Assembly (NCBI GenBank): GCA_020631735.1
Contig: CM036201.1
Coordinates: forward strand, 74,290,353-74,354,352
DNA: 64,000 nucleotides
Source: Saccharum officinarum
Taxonomy: Eukaryota > Streptophyta > Magnoliopsida > Poales > Poaceae
Direction of reading: 5' to 3'
Below are positions 43,546 through 54,121 of this stretch, piece by piece. The notes beneath the pieces are model-generated. The model was given only the letters and a program-made list of their open reading frames with translations. It was not told where the DNA came from and did not search any database. The stretch's first letter is position 1. Every line of letters starts with the position of its first letter. A program made the translations under genes and the position numbers.

Positions 43546-44220
43546 TTTATTTTTTTATATAACCCGTAGCTAATAGTAGAGACCAACACATCTGCTCCAC
43601 CTACTTGAATCTTATATCGGGTTTACGCATTGCTTATAGTTTATTTGCCTACGGGACTCATGGTTAGCGAGAGAGGGAGGAGGGAGGGGTTGGGTGGTGG
43701 TGGTTGGAGCTAGGTAGTGGTGGATATAGCACCGTGTTATCGGAACTCGAGCCCCGGCGACCCTCCACAATCGTCGAAAGTATTTCCAATAGTCTCCTAT
43801 ATTTTAACCTCCAAAAAAACATAAAATTTTACAACTCCTGAAAATGTATTCGGAGAAAAAAAAAGAAAGCTATCTTCAAGAATTTCCAATAATCCACTCC
43901 TAAAATATATAATACAATTTTACATCAGGAATCCTTTACTATTTCTAAATTATCGTAACTACTTTTATATATTCCTTCTCTCTCGTAAATTTGCATCAGG
44001 AACCTTTTCCTGCTCTTATTCTTTCCCACACTCTTCGATTGAACGACCGATACACATGGGAAAGCAGTATCCGCGCGACAGTGAGTACACACAAAGTTAC
44101 GCGCGACGGGGGAGGATTTCCCAAGTGCGCAAATTTTAGGAGCATGGATTATGAGTTGTTGGAGAGGAGATTTTTTCTTATCTTGCTAAAAATCAAGAAT
44201 TAGGAAGGGAAATAGGGTAC
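43546..44220. other. Start of the composite insertion in unit B
   Basis: This DNA is absent from unit A. Partly AT-rich with 'ccaataatccactcc' repeats; no gene. Together with 55263-57292 it is the sequence into which the Sirevirus relic inserted. The nature of this outer insert is unknown, as I found no inverted ends. Confidence 0.4.
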
Positions 44221-44225
44221 TCTTG
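44221..44225. repeat. Target site duplication TCTTG, left copy
   Basis: Matches TCTTG at 55258-55262, just outside the relic's ends. Confidence 0.85.
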
Positions 44226-44997
44226 TGAAAGGTCCTTGTTTGGTTTTGGTAATTGAGTGACAACTTAGGTGGACTAATATGTGGTTATGTGAGATACACA
44301 GGAGATTAGTCCACAGGTGATGGTGTCATGAAGGAGCTCATTACATATGAGACATGACATGGAGTCATGTAACCAAGGTGGAGAAGATCAAGATGAGGCT
44401 TGGCTTGATGGACCGGTTGCTAGGGTGAAGGGAAAGTTGTGTGATGGCTTGGCGCCGAAGGACCGAGGCAACGGTGAAGAGCAAGTGAGGTCAAGATCGA
44501 TGAACCAATACGGTCACGTGATGATATGAAGTGGATCATATCATTTGGTGATTGGTTGGTGCATATGTTGCATCAACATCAATGGAGATGGAATGGAATG
44601 CGCAAGGCAAAGGTATAACCTAGGGCATTTTCATTTCACCGGTCATAGGTGTGTAGAGAAGTTTATGACCGGGTTTAGGATAGATGGCCGTACTATTAAG
44701 AGGGGCAAACTTGTTTGCATATCGGTCATCTAGTGCCACTCGTGTGATCTAACTATGCATCGTTGCTAGGATCGAGTGGCGTGGAAAGTTGAGTGGTTAA
44801 CTCCTTCGGTAAAATGATTATGAAAATGCTAACACACGTACACAAGGTGGTGTTCACTTGTTGGTGTTGGCACATTTGTGAAGGCGTTGGAGTTTGAGCG
44901 GTAGAGAGGGTTTGGGTTTTTTCAAGAAGTTGAAATGTCTATTTTCCACTACGCCGGAAGTCGGAAAAGAAACGGAGGCGAACGGGGTCACTGAGGT

Positions 44998-45510
44998 GAC
45001 CGGACGCTGCACCGGACGCGGTCACTCGCGGGACCGGCGCGTCCGGTCATGCACCCAGAGAGATCTACAGAACGCAAGGATGATCGGACGCGCGGCGCGT
45101 CTGGTCACACATGATCGGACGCGTCCGGTCGTTCAGGGAGCTTACTGGACTATAACCGGACGCTGGCACTGTCGCGTCCGGTCATGTTTCTTCAGCGCGT
45201 CCGGTCGTTGTTTCGTTGAGCGCTGCTCAGGCGACCAGCGCGTCCGGTCATTCTCGGGACCAGCGCGTCCGGTCGTCAGCAGCGCGTCCGGTCGTTGCCA
45301 GGGGCGCGTCCGGTCGTTGCTTCGCAGTTAGCCGTTGTTCGATCGGCGCGTCCGGTCAGTTGGACCAGCGCGTCCGGTCATCGGGACCGGCGCGTCCGGT
45401 CGTTTTGAGAAGCGCGTCTGGTCGTTGTTTTGACCGTTGGGGTCAGTGACCGTTGGAGGATCGGACGCGGCTGAGCGCGTCCGGTCAGTTACGACCGGCG
45501 CGTCCGGTCG
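44998..45510. repeat. Palindromic ACCGGACGC / GCGTCCGGTC array in the relic LTR
   Basis: About 25 copies of GCGTCCGGTC and a few of its complement (GACCGGACGC, GATCGGACGC) lie at irregular spacing over 510 bp. The core CCGGACGC is the same as in the young Sirevirus, though the flanking bases differ (GTC rather than GTG). Confidence 0.85.
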
Positions 45511-45563
45511 TCCCGAGTTTTGCCCAGTGAAGGGGTAACGGCTCTATTTGACCGTGGGGTTAT

Positions 45564-45570
45564 AAATAGA
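45564..45570 (+). promoter_or_regulatory. TATA box of the relic LTR
   Basis: 'ggggttataaatagatgcc' lies about 55 bp after the palindrome array, a strong plant TATA context. Confidence 0.7.
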
Positions 45571-46645
45571 TGCCTTGGCCGGCTGTGTCCGTTAAGCTGA
45601 GCACACTATAGTCTTTGTGACTTGTGTGGTAGTGCTTGGGAGCCCTCTAACTCACTCATGCTTGATAGTGTTCATCGGATCGAGTGAGAGAGCGATTCTA
45701 GTGCGTTGCTTTGAGAGATTGCATCGTGTGGCACTAGGTGATTGTGTTGCAAGCCGGTGGTGCTTGTTACTCTTGGAGGTTGCCACCTCCTAGACGGCTT
45801 GGTGGCTTGTGGCTCCGTCGAAGCTCGCAAGAAGATTGTGCGAGGCTCCGGAGAAGCTTTGTGAGGGGGATTGTGCTCACCCCGCGGGGATCGCGAAGAG
45901 CAACTCTAGTTGAGCGTGTCATTGAGCTACCACACTTTATGGTAGGTTCTTGCGGTGCCTTTTGAGAGGCTCGGTGTGTGACCGATTAGCCGCCGAACCA
46001 CGAAGTGTTGGTCGACACAACGGGGACGTAGCTTGGTGGCAACCAAGTGAACCTCGGGAGAAAATCATCGTGTCAACATTGTCTACTCTTCTCGGTGGTT
46101 TGCTTTCGTGCAACACAAGCTTGTATTTACTTTCATAATACTTGTGCTTGTGTAGTTGCTCTTGTTCTAGTTGTGCTTGTGTAGCTAGCTAGATATCTTC
46201 TTGCTTGTGTAGCTAGAAGTTTCCCCTTTGCGTGGCTAATTTGGTTTGTGTAACCTTGTTAGTCACATTGCTTAGTTTTTGTAGCTAAGTGATTTGCGCT
46301 CTCTAATTTGGCATTAGTTGCCTTGTTATTGAGCTTTGCTAGTGAGCTTAGGCTTTGTGCGCTTTGCTTACTAGAATTGTGTAGGAGCTCCCTCTTGCTT
46401 GCAAAGTACTAGTGCATAGGTTTGTGTGACCTTGCTCTAGAATCAAATAGGAGAGCTCTTGCTAAGGAAAGCACCTTAGTTGCTTAATTAGGATCTTTGT
46501 GAGGTGCTTGTGAACTTAAATAGAGGGGTGTAGTCTTGGCTAGACCGATAAGTTTAATTCCGCATTTGTTTTGGTTAGCCTACGCGTTTAAGTTTTAGAA
46601 AGGACTATTCACCCCCCCTCTAGTCCGCCATCTCGACCCTTCAAT

Positions 46646-46657
46646 TGGTATCAGAGC
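46646..46657 (+). other. Primer binding site, initiator Met-tRNA
   Basis: TGGTATCAGAGC lies two bases after the LTR end, a perfect match to the standard Copia primer site. Confidence 0.9.
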
Positions 46658-46694
46658 CGGGTCTCTCATTGGTGGTCTTCACCGACCCGAGAGG

Positions 46695-47260
46695 ATGGCG
46701 GCTTATGGGCTAGATGTTGAGTGTCCACACATTTTTGATGGCACACACTTTGCACGGTGGAGAAATTGGATGACATGCAATTTTAAGTTTATTTCTCCTC
46801 AATTGTGGTGGATCGTAGATGTGGGCTTTTCCTTTGCACTTGATAAAAAGAATGCAACTCAAGCGCAAAGAAAATGCCTACATCTCGATAGCCAAGCTAC
46901 TAATGTTTTCTATCGATCTATGGATAGTAGCATACTTTGTGAGATCATGGACTTTAAGTCCGCCCATGAGATTTGGGTGTTTCTAAATGAGAAATATGGG
47001 GCGATCTCCGATAATGATGAGCCCAAGGAGGAGGCGCATGAGGATGTTGAGCATGACCACAACAAGGTGGTTGTGGAGGATTGCTCCACCTCACGGTCAA
47101 GTAATGACAAAGATGATCATATCACAAGATCACTTGACAAGAAGAATGATAATGCCACAAGTGATACAAGTAATGATTCTACCCCATGCACACTTAATGG
47201 TGAAGATGATGGCTATGAGAGTGATGCTTCAACAAGCTCTTCAACATCATCACATGGTAA
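46695..47260 (+). pseudogene. gag: Relic gag, N-terminal part (before the LINE)
   Basis: The open frame from the ATG at 46695 has the Sirevirus-type gag start ('DGTHFARWRNWM', 'FYRSMDSSILCEIMDFKSAH', 'EIWVFLNEKYG') followed by an Asp/Glu/Ser/Thr-rich acidic region. Similarity stops at 47260, where LINE sequence begins; a frame continues only to a chance stop at 47274-47276. The partner piece is at 54122-55157. The distance between the two breakpoints is a multiple of three, so the phase is kept across the insert. Confidence 0.85.
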
Positions 47261-47275
47261 TCCCAATTCAACCTG

Positions 47276-50200
47276 ATGGCTACTCCCGACCCCTCCTCTC
47301 CCTCCCCCAACGTCTCGCCTCCCTCCACCAGCCCCCCGCCGGTGCTCACCCCGAACCCGGCGGCCACCTCATCGGCGTCCGTGCCTCCTCCCTTGGAGAC
47401 GTTGGTTTCCTCCTCCCCTGTTTCTTCACAGGTGGCGCCGTTCGTCTCCTGCGGACGGTCCAAGCTGGAGCGGTGGTGCTCCGATAGCCCGCTCTCGTCT
47501 GGTTCGGACGGTCCTCTGCCCTCGTACCGCGACGTCGTCTTAACTTCCTCGGGTGCATCCTGTACGGCGGTTTCGGCGGCGGGTGGAGGCAAGCCCGTGT
47601 TGGCAGACATGGGTGTTGTTTCCGCGGCGGCTCCTGCTCTGGCCGCCGATCCTCCTCTGCCGGCGGCCTCCAGGTGTGTGCCAAGGATTACGCTCCTCCG
47701 GCGAGACCTTCACGGACGGAGGGGTGCTGTGTTCTCTTCTGGCACTGTGCGTCCCAATCCAGATGGGTGGCAGATGGCGGAGTCGCGCGGCGCTCGACGT
47801 CGGCGTCGGCGCGCGGCTCATCCTTCACGCCGTCCAATCCCGGCGGACTTAGTTGGCAGGTGCTTCAACTGCTTTTCACCGTCGCACACAGCTGCCCAAT
47901 GTCGACAGAAGCCTCGATGTTTTCGCTGCCATTCCCTGGGCCACCGCTCCTACGTGTGCCCTGGGATGATCAGAGGCGGGGACTCTGCTCCTGGCCGCGT
48001 TGCCGTGTGGAGACGGATTTCTCCGTTCAATGAGGATACGAATGCTGCCCCCTGCAACGGCCTTCTCCGGCGGGTGTGGCTGTTGGTGCTCTTGCCCGCG
48101 TCCCCGTGTGGCGACGGATTTCTCCGGCCCACGTGGCTTCCAGCGCTGCACCCCCGCTACGGTCTTCTCCGGCGGGTGTGGCTGGTGGCGCTGGTGCGAC
48201 GCAGGGCACTCTGGAGGTACATGATCAGGATCAAGGTTTGCGGGCAGGACAGCCGCGTCGTCGTCGACGTCCGCGCTTCCGGCGGCGGCCTATGCAGGAG
48301 CAGCCCGACTCGGATCAGGTTGCTGGTCCCTTGCCGGACACTGCTTCACCGGAGTTGTCTTCTGAAGCTATGAAGCCCCCTCCATGCATCATCGATTGGA
48401 GTGATCAGGTAGCCAGGGCTGAAGAGGACCTTGCACGTGCGGTTTTGGTGTCGATAATCGGCGACGAACCACTGGCCACGGTGGAGGAGGTGGCAGCAGT
48501 GATTGCAGCCAGAATCGACATGGTTGCCAGCTCTCTTGTGCTTCGTCGGGCTTCTTCATCAAGTTATCTGCTGGTCCTCCCTGAGTTGGCCTTGGTTGAG
48601 CAACTGGTTGCGCTGCGGCAGCCGATCAGTTTGCCTGGCTACAACTTCAGTCTCCTGTGCAAGCGATGGAGTCGTCTGTCTGGTGCCCATGGTCGTGCTC
48701 TGCCGTTCCTGATCGACATCGAGCTTCGCGGCATTCCTGCTCACGTCTGGGAAACCTCTACGGTGGATCGTTTCTTGAGTCCTCACGCTTGGGTTCAGCA
48801 GGTGCATCCTGATACCCTTGGGCTTGTGGACCTATCTTGCTTTCGGTGCTTGGCCTGGAGTTCTGACCCGTCGGCGCTCCCATCCTCGAAGGAGCTCTGG
48901 GTGGTTGAGCCACCGACGGCCGTCATTGAAAACCCACCGGTGAAGAGGGTTCTGGCGTACCCTATCGAGTTGCGGTATTCTGATGCTCTCCGTCCGGAGG
49001 GTCTGAACCCGAGCCCTCCTCCCTCTGATGGAGGGGATGATGAAGATGACTATGCAAGGCGGCGGCGACGGCATGTTCGTTCTTCCTCGCCGTTGCTCGG
49101 CTCAGGTCCGTCGAGAGGCGGTGCTTCCAGTCATGGTGGTTCACAGTGGAAGGCTACCCAGGGGCGCGTGGGGCCCTCCGCTCAGGGGAGATCTCATGCA
49201 TGCTCCTACCTGTTGGCCGAGAGTTCCAAAGGTGGCCGCCCAGGAGCTGGTTTCTCCAGGGGATGGTCGTCCAACGTTCGTTTTGGTGGCGCACGGTCCC
49301 AAGTGCCCGATGAGGTGGCGGCAGTAATGGCAACTGTCTCGGAAGCCGCCGCGGGGGGTACTTCGACCGATGTCATGCGTTCTCACGAGGCGTCCCCCTC
49401 AATGGCTTCCCCTACCCTGATGCAGTTTGAAGTGGATCCTGGGCTGATCTCCATTGATGGCGTCCTTGGGCCAGTCCTGGACCCTCTACCTGAGGCTGGT
49501 GCTTCTCATGGGCTGGGCTGTACCCCCCAACTGGATACTGCTAATGTGATTCTTGATGGATCGGGCTTGGGTGAGGCTACGGATTGGAATCCCCCCGGCC
49601 GGCTGACGGGGTCGTGCTCCTTCTTGAGCCCCCCTGTCGGCGTGGCAACGGATGGAGCTTCACCTCCGACCTCTCATTCCACTGCGACCGTAATCCAAGA
49701 GGTCATGTCGCCGGCGCCTGCTCCTCCCTTGCCATCATGTGGCACGGGGCTGGCTTCGCCACCGGCTGCTGGCTACCTACTAGGTGGTGAACCCCTGAGT
49801 CCGGAGGCGTCGGCTCCACTGGGACCTGCTCCGCCGCCTGCCCAACCTCAGCACGCCTCTGGGAGGGGGTCTGGTTCGCCGCGAGGCGTAGTCCTTGCCT
49901 CACCCCCCTCCGAGTCTACTCCAGGCGGCGGCGTCGTGCTCGGGTCCCTGCCCCTGTGGCCGCGGACGGCTCCTCCCAAGATCCAGGGGCTAGAACTCCA
50001 ATCCAGGAGCTCGACAAGGTGCACAGGCTGGTGGATAAGCTTCTTCCTCTGCCCGCGGTCCAGAAGCGGCGAAAGAAGGCCCCTCCTCCGGGTTCCCTGC
50101 CACGGCGTAGCCGGCGGGTCGCTGGCGCTGCTCCTTGCTCTCCAGGCCCGGTGCTTTCGGAGGCCCAGAAGAAAGTGATGCGGCACCTTGGGTTTGAAGA

Positions 50201-50357
50201 AAAGGAAATCATTCAGCCGAGTGCTCATGATAGTTACAGTAAGCTCTTCAAGCCACTGCTTTCTAATTCGCATGTTAGTGCCTTGGCTGCTATTTTTGGC
50301 TGGGAAGTTGGAGATGGTGAGCAGGTGCGAGCTGCCGATGTCCTTACAATAATGTAA
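47276..50357 (+). pseudogene. LINE ORF1 (zinc-knuckle RNA-binding protein), frameshifted
   Basis: The coding sequence must use three phases: 47276 to about 48000-48230, then to about 49930, then 49956-50357. The first part has a Pro/Ser-rich N-terminus, an Arg cluster and two CCHC knuckles ('CFNCFSPSHTAAQC' and 'CFRCHSLGHRSYVC', about 47865-47970). The second has the DUF4283-like region of grass LINE ORF1s ('LPFLIDIELRGIPAHVWE', 'HPDTLGLVDLSCFRCLAW') and an acidic/Arg patch. The third has 'TPIQELDKVHRLVDKLLPLP' and ends 'AIFGWEVG', usual for the ORF1 C-terminus. The first shift lies in a ~102-bp imperfect tandem repeat (about 48000-48205). ORF1 coats the LINE RNA. The stop at 50355-50357 lies 42 bp before ORF2. 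Confidence 0.8.
48000..48205 (+). repeat. Imperfect tandem repeat of ~102 bp in LINE ORF1
   Basis: The pairs 'ccgtgtgg.gacggatttct' (48003 and 48104) and 'cttctccggcgggtgtggct' (48062 and 48164) give periods of 101 and 102 bp. The one-base difference changes phase between copies and coincides with the ORF1 frame break. Confidence 0.75.
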
Positions 50358-50399
50358 GGTTTGGTTTTGAGTTGGGGTCGATTTATTTCTTGTGTTAAG

Positions 50400-53300
50400 A
50401 TGAATCCTTCTACTATCCTTGTTTGGAACGTGCGAGGCCTAAATCAAAGGGATCGCCGGAATTCTGTCAGAGATGTTGTGCTTTCCAGTAATGCTGACAT
50501 TGTCTGTTTGCAAGAGACTAAGGTTGCGAATATGTCCCAGAATCTGTTCCTTTCGGTTTTTGGTTCTGCGTACGATAATTTTGTTACTCTCCCGGCCAAT
50601 GGGACTAGAGGAGGGGTACTGATTGCTTGGAAGGGATGTTCTTGCCAGGCAGTTGCTTCAAGGGTAGACACTTACTCTGTTTCTATTTTGTTTTCGGAAC
50701 AAGATGGTCGTAATTGGTGGCTCACTGGAGTCTATGGGCCACAAAGAGATGAGGAGAAGGTGTTGTTTTTGCAAGAGCTAAGGAACATCAGGGCGCTGTG
50801 CAATGGGCCTTGGCTTTTGGCTGGAGATTTTAATTTGATTTATCAGGCTGCTGACAAGAACAATAATAATCTGGACAGAGCAATGATGGGTAGATTTAGG
50901 CGTTTTCTGGATGACAATAATCTCATGGAGATTCCGCTCTTGGGTCGAAAATATACTTGGTCCAATGAGAGGAGATCGCCTACTCTTGTAAGGCTGGATC
51001 GGGCTTTCTGTTGTGATGACTGGGAAGGTATTTTCCCTGATGCTGTTTTGCAAAGCACAACAGCTGGGGTCTCGGATCACTGCCCACTCATCCTTGGTCT
51101 GAAGGTGAGCACTAGCGGCAAGCGTCGATTTCATTTTGAGAGTTTCTGGACCAAGATCCCTGGTTTTCTAGAAGCTGTCAATCAAAATTGGGAGGCTCCG
51201 GTACAATCTAACTGTGCCGTAGAGCGCCTGTTCATCAAGCTGCAGCGGCTCAGTAAGGGACTACAAAAATGGGGACAACGGAAGGTAGGGAATATTAAAG
51301 CCCAGTTAGAGTTGGCCAAAGAACTTCTTCACCGCCTTGAGATTGAGAGAGATTCAAGGGCACTCTCTGAAGGCGAGGAATGGCTGAGAAGGAAGCTTAA
51401 ACTTCATTGTCTTGGTTTGGCTTCGCTGGAGCGAACCATTGCTCGGCTGCGGTCTAGGATTCTTTATCTTCAGGAAGGTGACGCCAATACAGCGTTCTTT
51501 CATCAACAAGCTAGATTCAGAAAAAAGAAGAACTTCATCCCAAAATTACAAGTTGGTGATCAGGTGGTCGTCTCACAAGATGGGAAGGAGAAGGCAGTGT
51601 TTGATTTTTATGAGAATATTCTTGGCAAAGCTGATGAAAGGAATTTTACTCTTGATTTGGATGAGCTTGCTATCCAGCACCATGATTTATCTGTTCTGGA
51701 CGCCCCATTCTCTGAGGAGGAAGTGTGGGCAACTATTAAAGATATGCATCTGGACAAGGCCCCAGGGCCAGATGGTTTCACGGGCAGGTTTTATAAATCT
51801 TGCTGGAGCATTATTAAAGGTGATGTGCTGATGGCCTTGGATGCCATCCTGAGAGGCCATGTTTTCAAATTCCGTCTTCTGAACACGGCCTTTATTACCC
51901 TGCTGCCTAAGAAAGTGGATGCGCTCGAAGTGAAGGATTTCCGGCCTATAAGCTTGATCCATAGCTTTGCCAAATTGGTGACTAAGATCCTGGCTAATCG
52001 GTTGGCCCCACTTTTACCTTCCTTGATCTCAGTCAATCAAAGTGCTTTTGTGCGGGGAAGGAAGATCCATGACAATTTTATGATGGTTCAGCAGATGGTT
52101 AAAGCCTTGCATCAGAAGAAAGAGGCGCATGTCCTGCTCAAGCTAGATATCTCCAAGGCATTTGACTCTGTTTCTTGGTCGTTTTTGCTGGAAGTCATGA
52201 GCAAAGTGGGGTTTGGTCAGCGGTGGCGGGACCTCATATGCTTGATCCTGTCCACTTCTTCGACACAAGTCCTAGTTAATGGTGAGCCAGGGGACATCAT
52301 TTATCACCATCGTGGTCTTAGACAGGGTGATCCCCTGTCACCCATGTTGTTTATTCTAGTTATGGATGTGCTGAATTCCTTGGTCACATATGCCACTTTG
52401 AAGGGTTTGATGCAACCTCTTGCTATTCAGCAAGCTCGGCACCGGGTATCTTTCTATGCTGATGATGCGGTCTTATTCTTGAGACCCAACAATTTGGATC
52501 TGGTCACTGTAAGACACTTACTTGATCTGTTTGGACATGCCTCCGGTCTTAGAACCAATCTGTCTAAGAGTTCAATTTCCCCTATTCATTGTTCTGATGA
52601 GGAATTGGCACTCACTGCAAATATCCTCTCCTGTTCCATAAAGGGTTTTCCTTGTACATATCTCGGCCTCCCTCTAACAATTGGGAAACCAACTAAAGAG
52701 GTGCTGCTACCTCTAGTTGATAAGGTGGCAGATTATCTCCCTGGTTGGAAGGCTTCTCTACTGAACAGGGCAGGCCGGCTAGTATTGGTGAAGGTGGTGC
52801 TGACTGCTGTCCCTATATATCTTTTAATAGCCATGGATCTCCCGAAATGGGTTCTAAAAGCTATTGATAAAAGGAGGAGAGGTTTTCTTTGGAATGGTCA
52901 TCAACAAGCCAATGGTGGCAATTGCCTGGTGGCGTGGAAAAAAGTGCAGAGACCACTTGAATATGGTGGCCTTGGGATTCATAACCTTGAACTTCTTGGC
53001 TGGGCACTTAGGATTCGATGGCTGTGGGCACAGAAGACAGATGCCGATAGGCCTTGGGCTGGTCTCCCAATCACTGTTCCTCATAAGGCCAGGGCCCTCT
53101 TTAATGTTGCAGTTGACGCCATAGTCGGAAATGGGGAGGAAATCTTGTTTTGGACAGATAGATGGTTGGGTGGGCATACCTTGGCAGAAATAGCGCCTAA
53201 CTTGTTCAAAACTGTCCAGAAACGAACAACCAAAAGAAGGACTGTGGCTCAAGCACTACATAATAGAACCTGGGTTCAAGATATTAAGGGAGCTCGTACA

Positions 53301-53960
53301 GTAGAGGTCTTGCTTGAATTTCTCCAAATTTGGGATATGGTGGATGGCTTTATTTTGCAACCAGAGATTCCAGATCGATATAAATGGAAGTTAACGCAGG
53401 ATGGTTCTTATAGCAGCAAGTCTGCCTATAAGGCCTTCTTTGTGGGCTCCATCAAGTTTGGTCCGTGGAGAAGGATCTGGAAAACCTGGGCTCCCCCACG
53501 CTGCAAGTTTTTCATCTGGTTAGTGCTTCATAACCGGGTTTGGACAGCCGATCGCCTAGCAAGGAGGAATCTGCCCCATCCAGAGTCCTGCCCCCTATGT
53601 GATCAAGTGGACGAAACTATAAATCATTTGCTTGTGGGCTGTGTCTTTGCTCGACAAGTTTGGTCCCTGATTTTGCAACAATTGGGGCTGCTGCAGTTGG
53701 CACCACAGCCTACTATGTCTCGTTTCTCGGGGTGGTGGAAGAGATCGATTGCTGCTGTCCCGAAAGAAGTGCGTAAAGGACTCAATTCCTTGATAATTTT
53801 GGTCACATGGGAGATCTGGAAGCATCGCAACTCTTGTGTCTTTGATAACAAAAGGCCAAGTGTTCAGGAAGTCATTAGGGCTGTTAGCTTGGAGGGAGGG
53901 CTCTGGTGTTCGGCTGGAGCCTCCAAGCTCCATGAACTTGTTCTGCATGCTGGAGTTTAG
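50400..53960 (+). CDS. LINE ORF2: endonuclease and reverse transcriptase, intact
   Basis: 1,186 codons from the ATG at 50400 to TAG. The apurinic-type endonuclease at the N-terminus has 'VWNVRGLN' near residue 8, 'LQETK', G-D-F-N at 142-145 and S-D-H at 225-227. The reverse transcriptase (about 440-760) has 'DKAPGPDGFTGRFYK', 'FRPISLIHSFAKLVTKILA', 'LKLDISKAFDSVSW', 'GLRQGDPLSPMLF', the catalytic Y-A-D-D at 686-689 and 'CTYLGLPLTIG'. The C-terminus has the plant zf-RVT region ('APPRCKFFIWLVLHNRVWTA' and a C-P-L-C...H...C cluster at about 1063-1085). No RNase H domain follows, as in many plant L1 elements. The protein nicks DNA and copies the LINE RNA at the target. All catalytic motifs are intact, but ORF1 in cis is broken. 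Confidence 0.93.
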   Translation: MNPSTILVWNVRGLNQRDRRNSVRDVVLSSNADIVCLQETKVANMSQNLFLSVFGSAYDNFVTLPANGTRGGVLIAWKGCSCQAVASRVDTYSVSILFSEQDGRNWWLTGVYGPQRDEEKVLFLQELRNIRALCNGPWLLAGDFNLIYQAADKNNNNLDRAMMGRFRRFLDDNNLMEIPLLGRKYTWSNERRSPTLVRLDRAFCCDDWEGIFPDAVLQSTTAGVSDHCPLILGLKVSTSGKRRFHFESFWTKIPGFLEAVNQNWEAPVQSNCAVERLFIKLQRLSKGLQKWGQRKVGNIKAQLELAKELLHRLEIERDSRALSEGEEWLRRKLKLHCLGLASLERTIARLRSRILYLQEGDANTAFFHQQARFRKKKNFIPKLQVGDQVVVSQDGKEKAVFDFYENILGKADERNFTLDLDELAIQHHDLSVLDAPFSEEEVWATIKDMHLDKAPGPDGFTGRFYKSCWSIIKGDVLMALDAILRGHVFKFRLLNTAFITLLPKKVDALEVKDFRPISLIHSFAKLVTKILANRLAPLLPSLISVNQSAFVRGRKIHDNFMMVQQMVKALHQKKEAHVLLKLDISKAFDSVSWSFLLEVMSKVGFGQRWRDLICLILSTSSTQVLVNGEPGDIIYHHRGLRQGDPLSPMLFILVMDVLNSLVTYATLKGLMQPLAIQQARHRVSFYADDAVLFLRPNNLDLVTVRHLLDLFGHASGLRTNLSKSSISPIHCSDEELALTANILSCSIKGFPCTYLGLPLTIGKPTKEVLLPLVDKVADYLPGWKASLLNRAGRLVLVKVVLTAVPIYLLIAMDLPKWVLKAIDKRRRGFLWNGHQQANGGNCLVAWKKVQRPLEYGGLGIHNLELLGWALRIRWLWAQKTDADRPWAGLPITVPHKARALFNVAVDAIVGNGEEILFWTDRWLGGHTLAEIAPNLFKTVQKRTTKRRTVAQALHNRTWVQDIKGARTVEVLLEFLQIWDMVDGFILQPEIPDRYKWKLTQDGSYSSKSAYKAFFVGSIKFGPWRRIWKTWAPPRCKFFIWLVLHNRVWTADRLARRNLPHPESCPLCDQVDETINHLLVGCVFARQVWSLILQQLGLLQLAPQPTMSRFSGWWKRSIAAVPKEVRKGLNSLIILVTWEIWKHRNSCVFDNKRPSVQEVIRAVSLEGGLWCSAGASKLHELVLHAGV

Positions 53961-54121
53961 AGCTTGGAGGCATTTGGTCGCTTCTACATTTTGTGTGGCG
54001 AGTCTGTAACTTAGTGTCCAAGGTGTGGTGTGTGTGGGTTGGGTCTCTTGACCCGTATAACATTTCTTCTACCTTAATGAAATGACGCGCAGTTCTCCTG
54101 CGCTGTTCGAGAAAAAAAAAA

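Larger units (their letters stand above)
44226..46643 (+). repeat. 5' LTR of the relic, 2.4 kb
   Basis: It starts TGAAAGGTCC and ends TCGACCCTTCA, followed by the primer site. It contains the palindrome array (44998-45510), a TATA box (45564-45570) and a long GT-rich 'ttgtgtagc' repeat-like tail (46130-46460). Open frames inside it have no domains. Confidence 0.88.
47261..54121 (+). mobile_element. Nearly full-length L1-type LINE, 6.9 kb
   Basis: It runs from a C-rich 5' region (from about 47261) through ORF1 (broken) and ORF2 (intact) to a 3' UTR ending 'tgcgctgttcgag' plus a 10-base A run (54112-54121), which is typical of plant L1 elements. The target is the gag of the relic. I find no clear target duplication: at most two A residues are shared. 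ORF2 has both endonuclease and reverse transcriptase. Confidence 0.88.

Noticed and set aside
47261..47276. Last five codons of the relic gag's N-terminal frame
   Set aside because: They read into the LINE 5' end and stop by chance.
47200..47290. Search for a LINE target duplication near the 5' junction
   Set aside because: No stretch matches the bases after the A run (starting 'cactaagatac') beyond one or two bases.
48230..48373. Extension of the first LINE ORF1 frame past 48230
   Set aside because: The DUF4283-like protein continues in another phase here; this tail is an out-of-frame reading.
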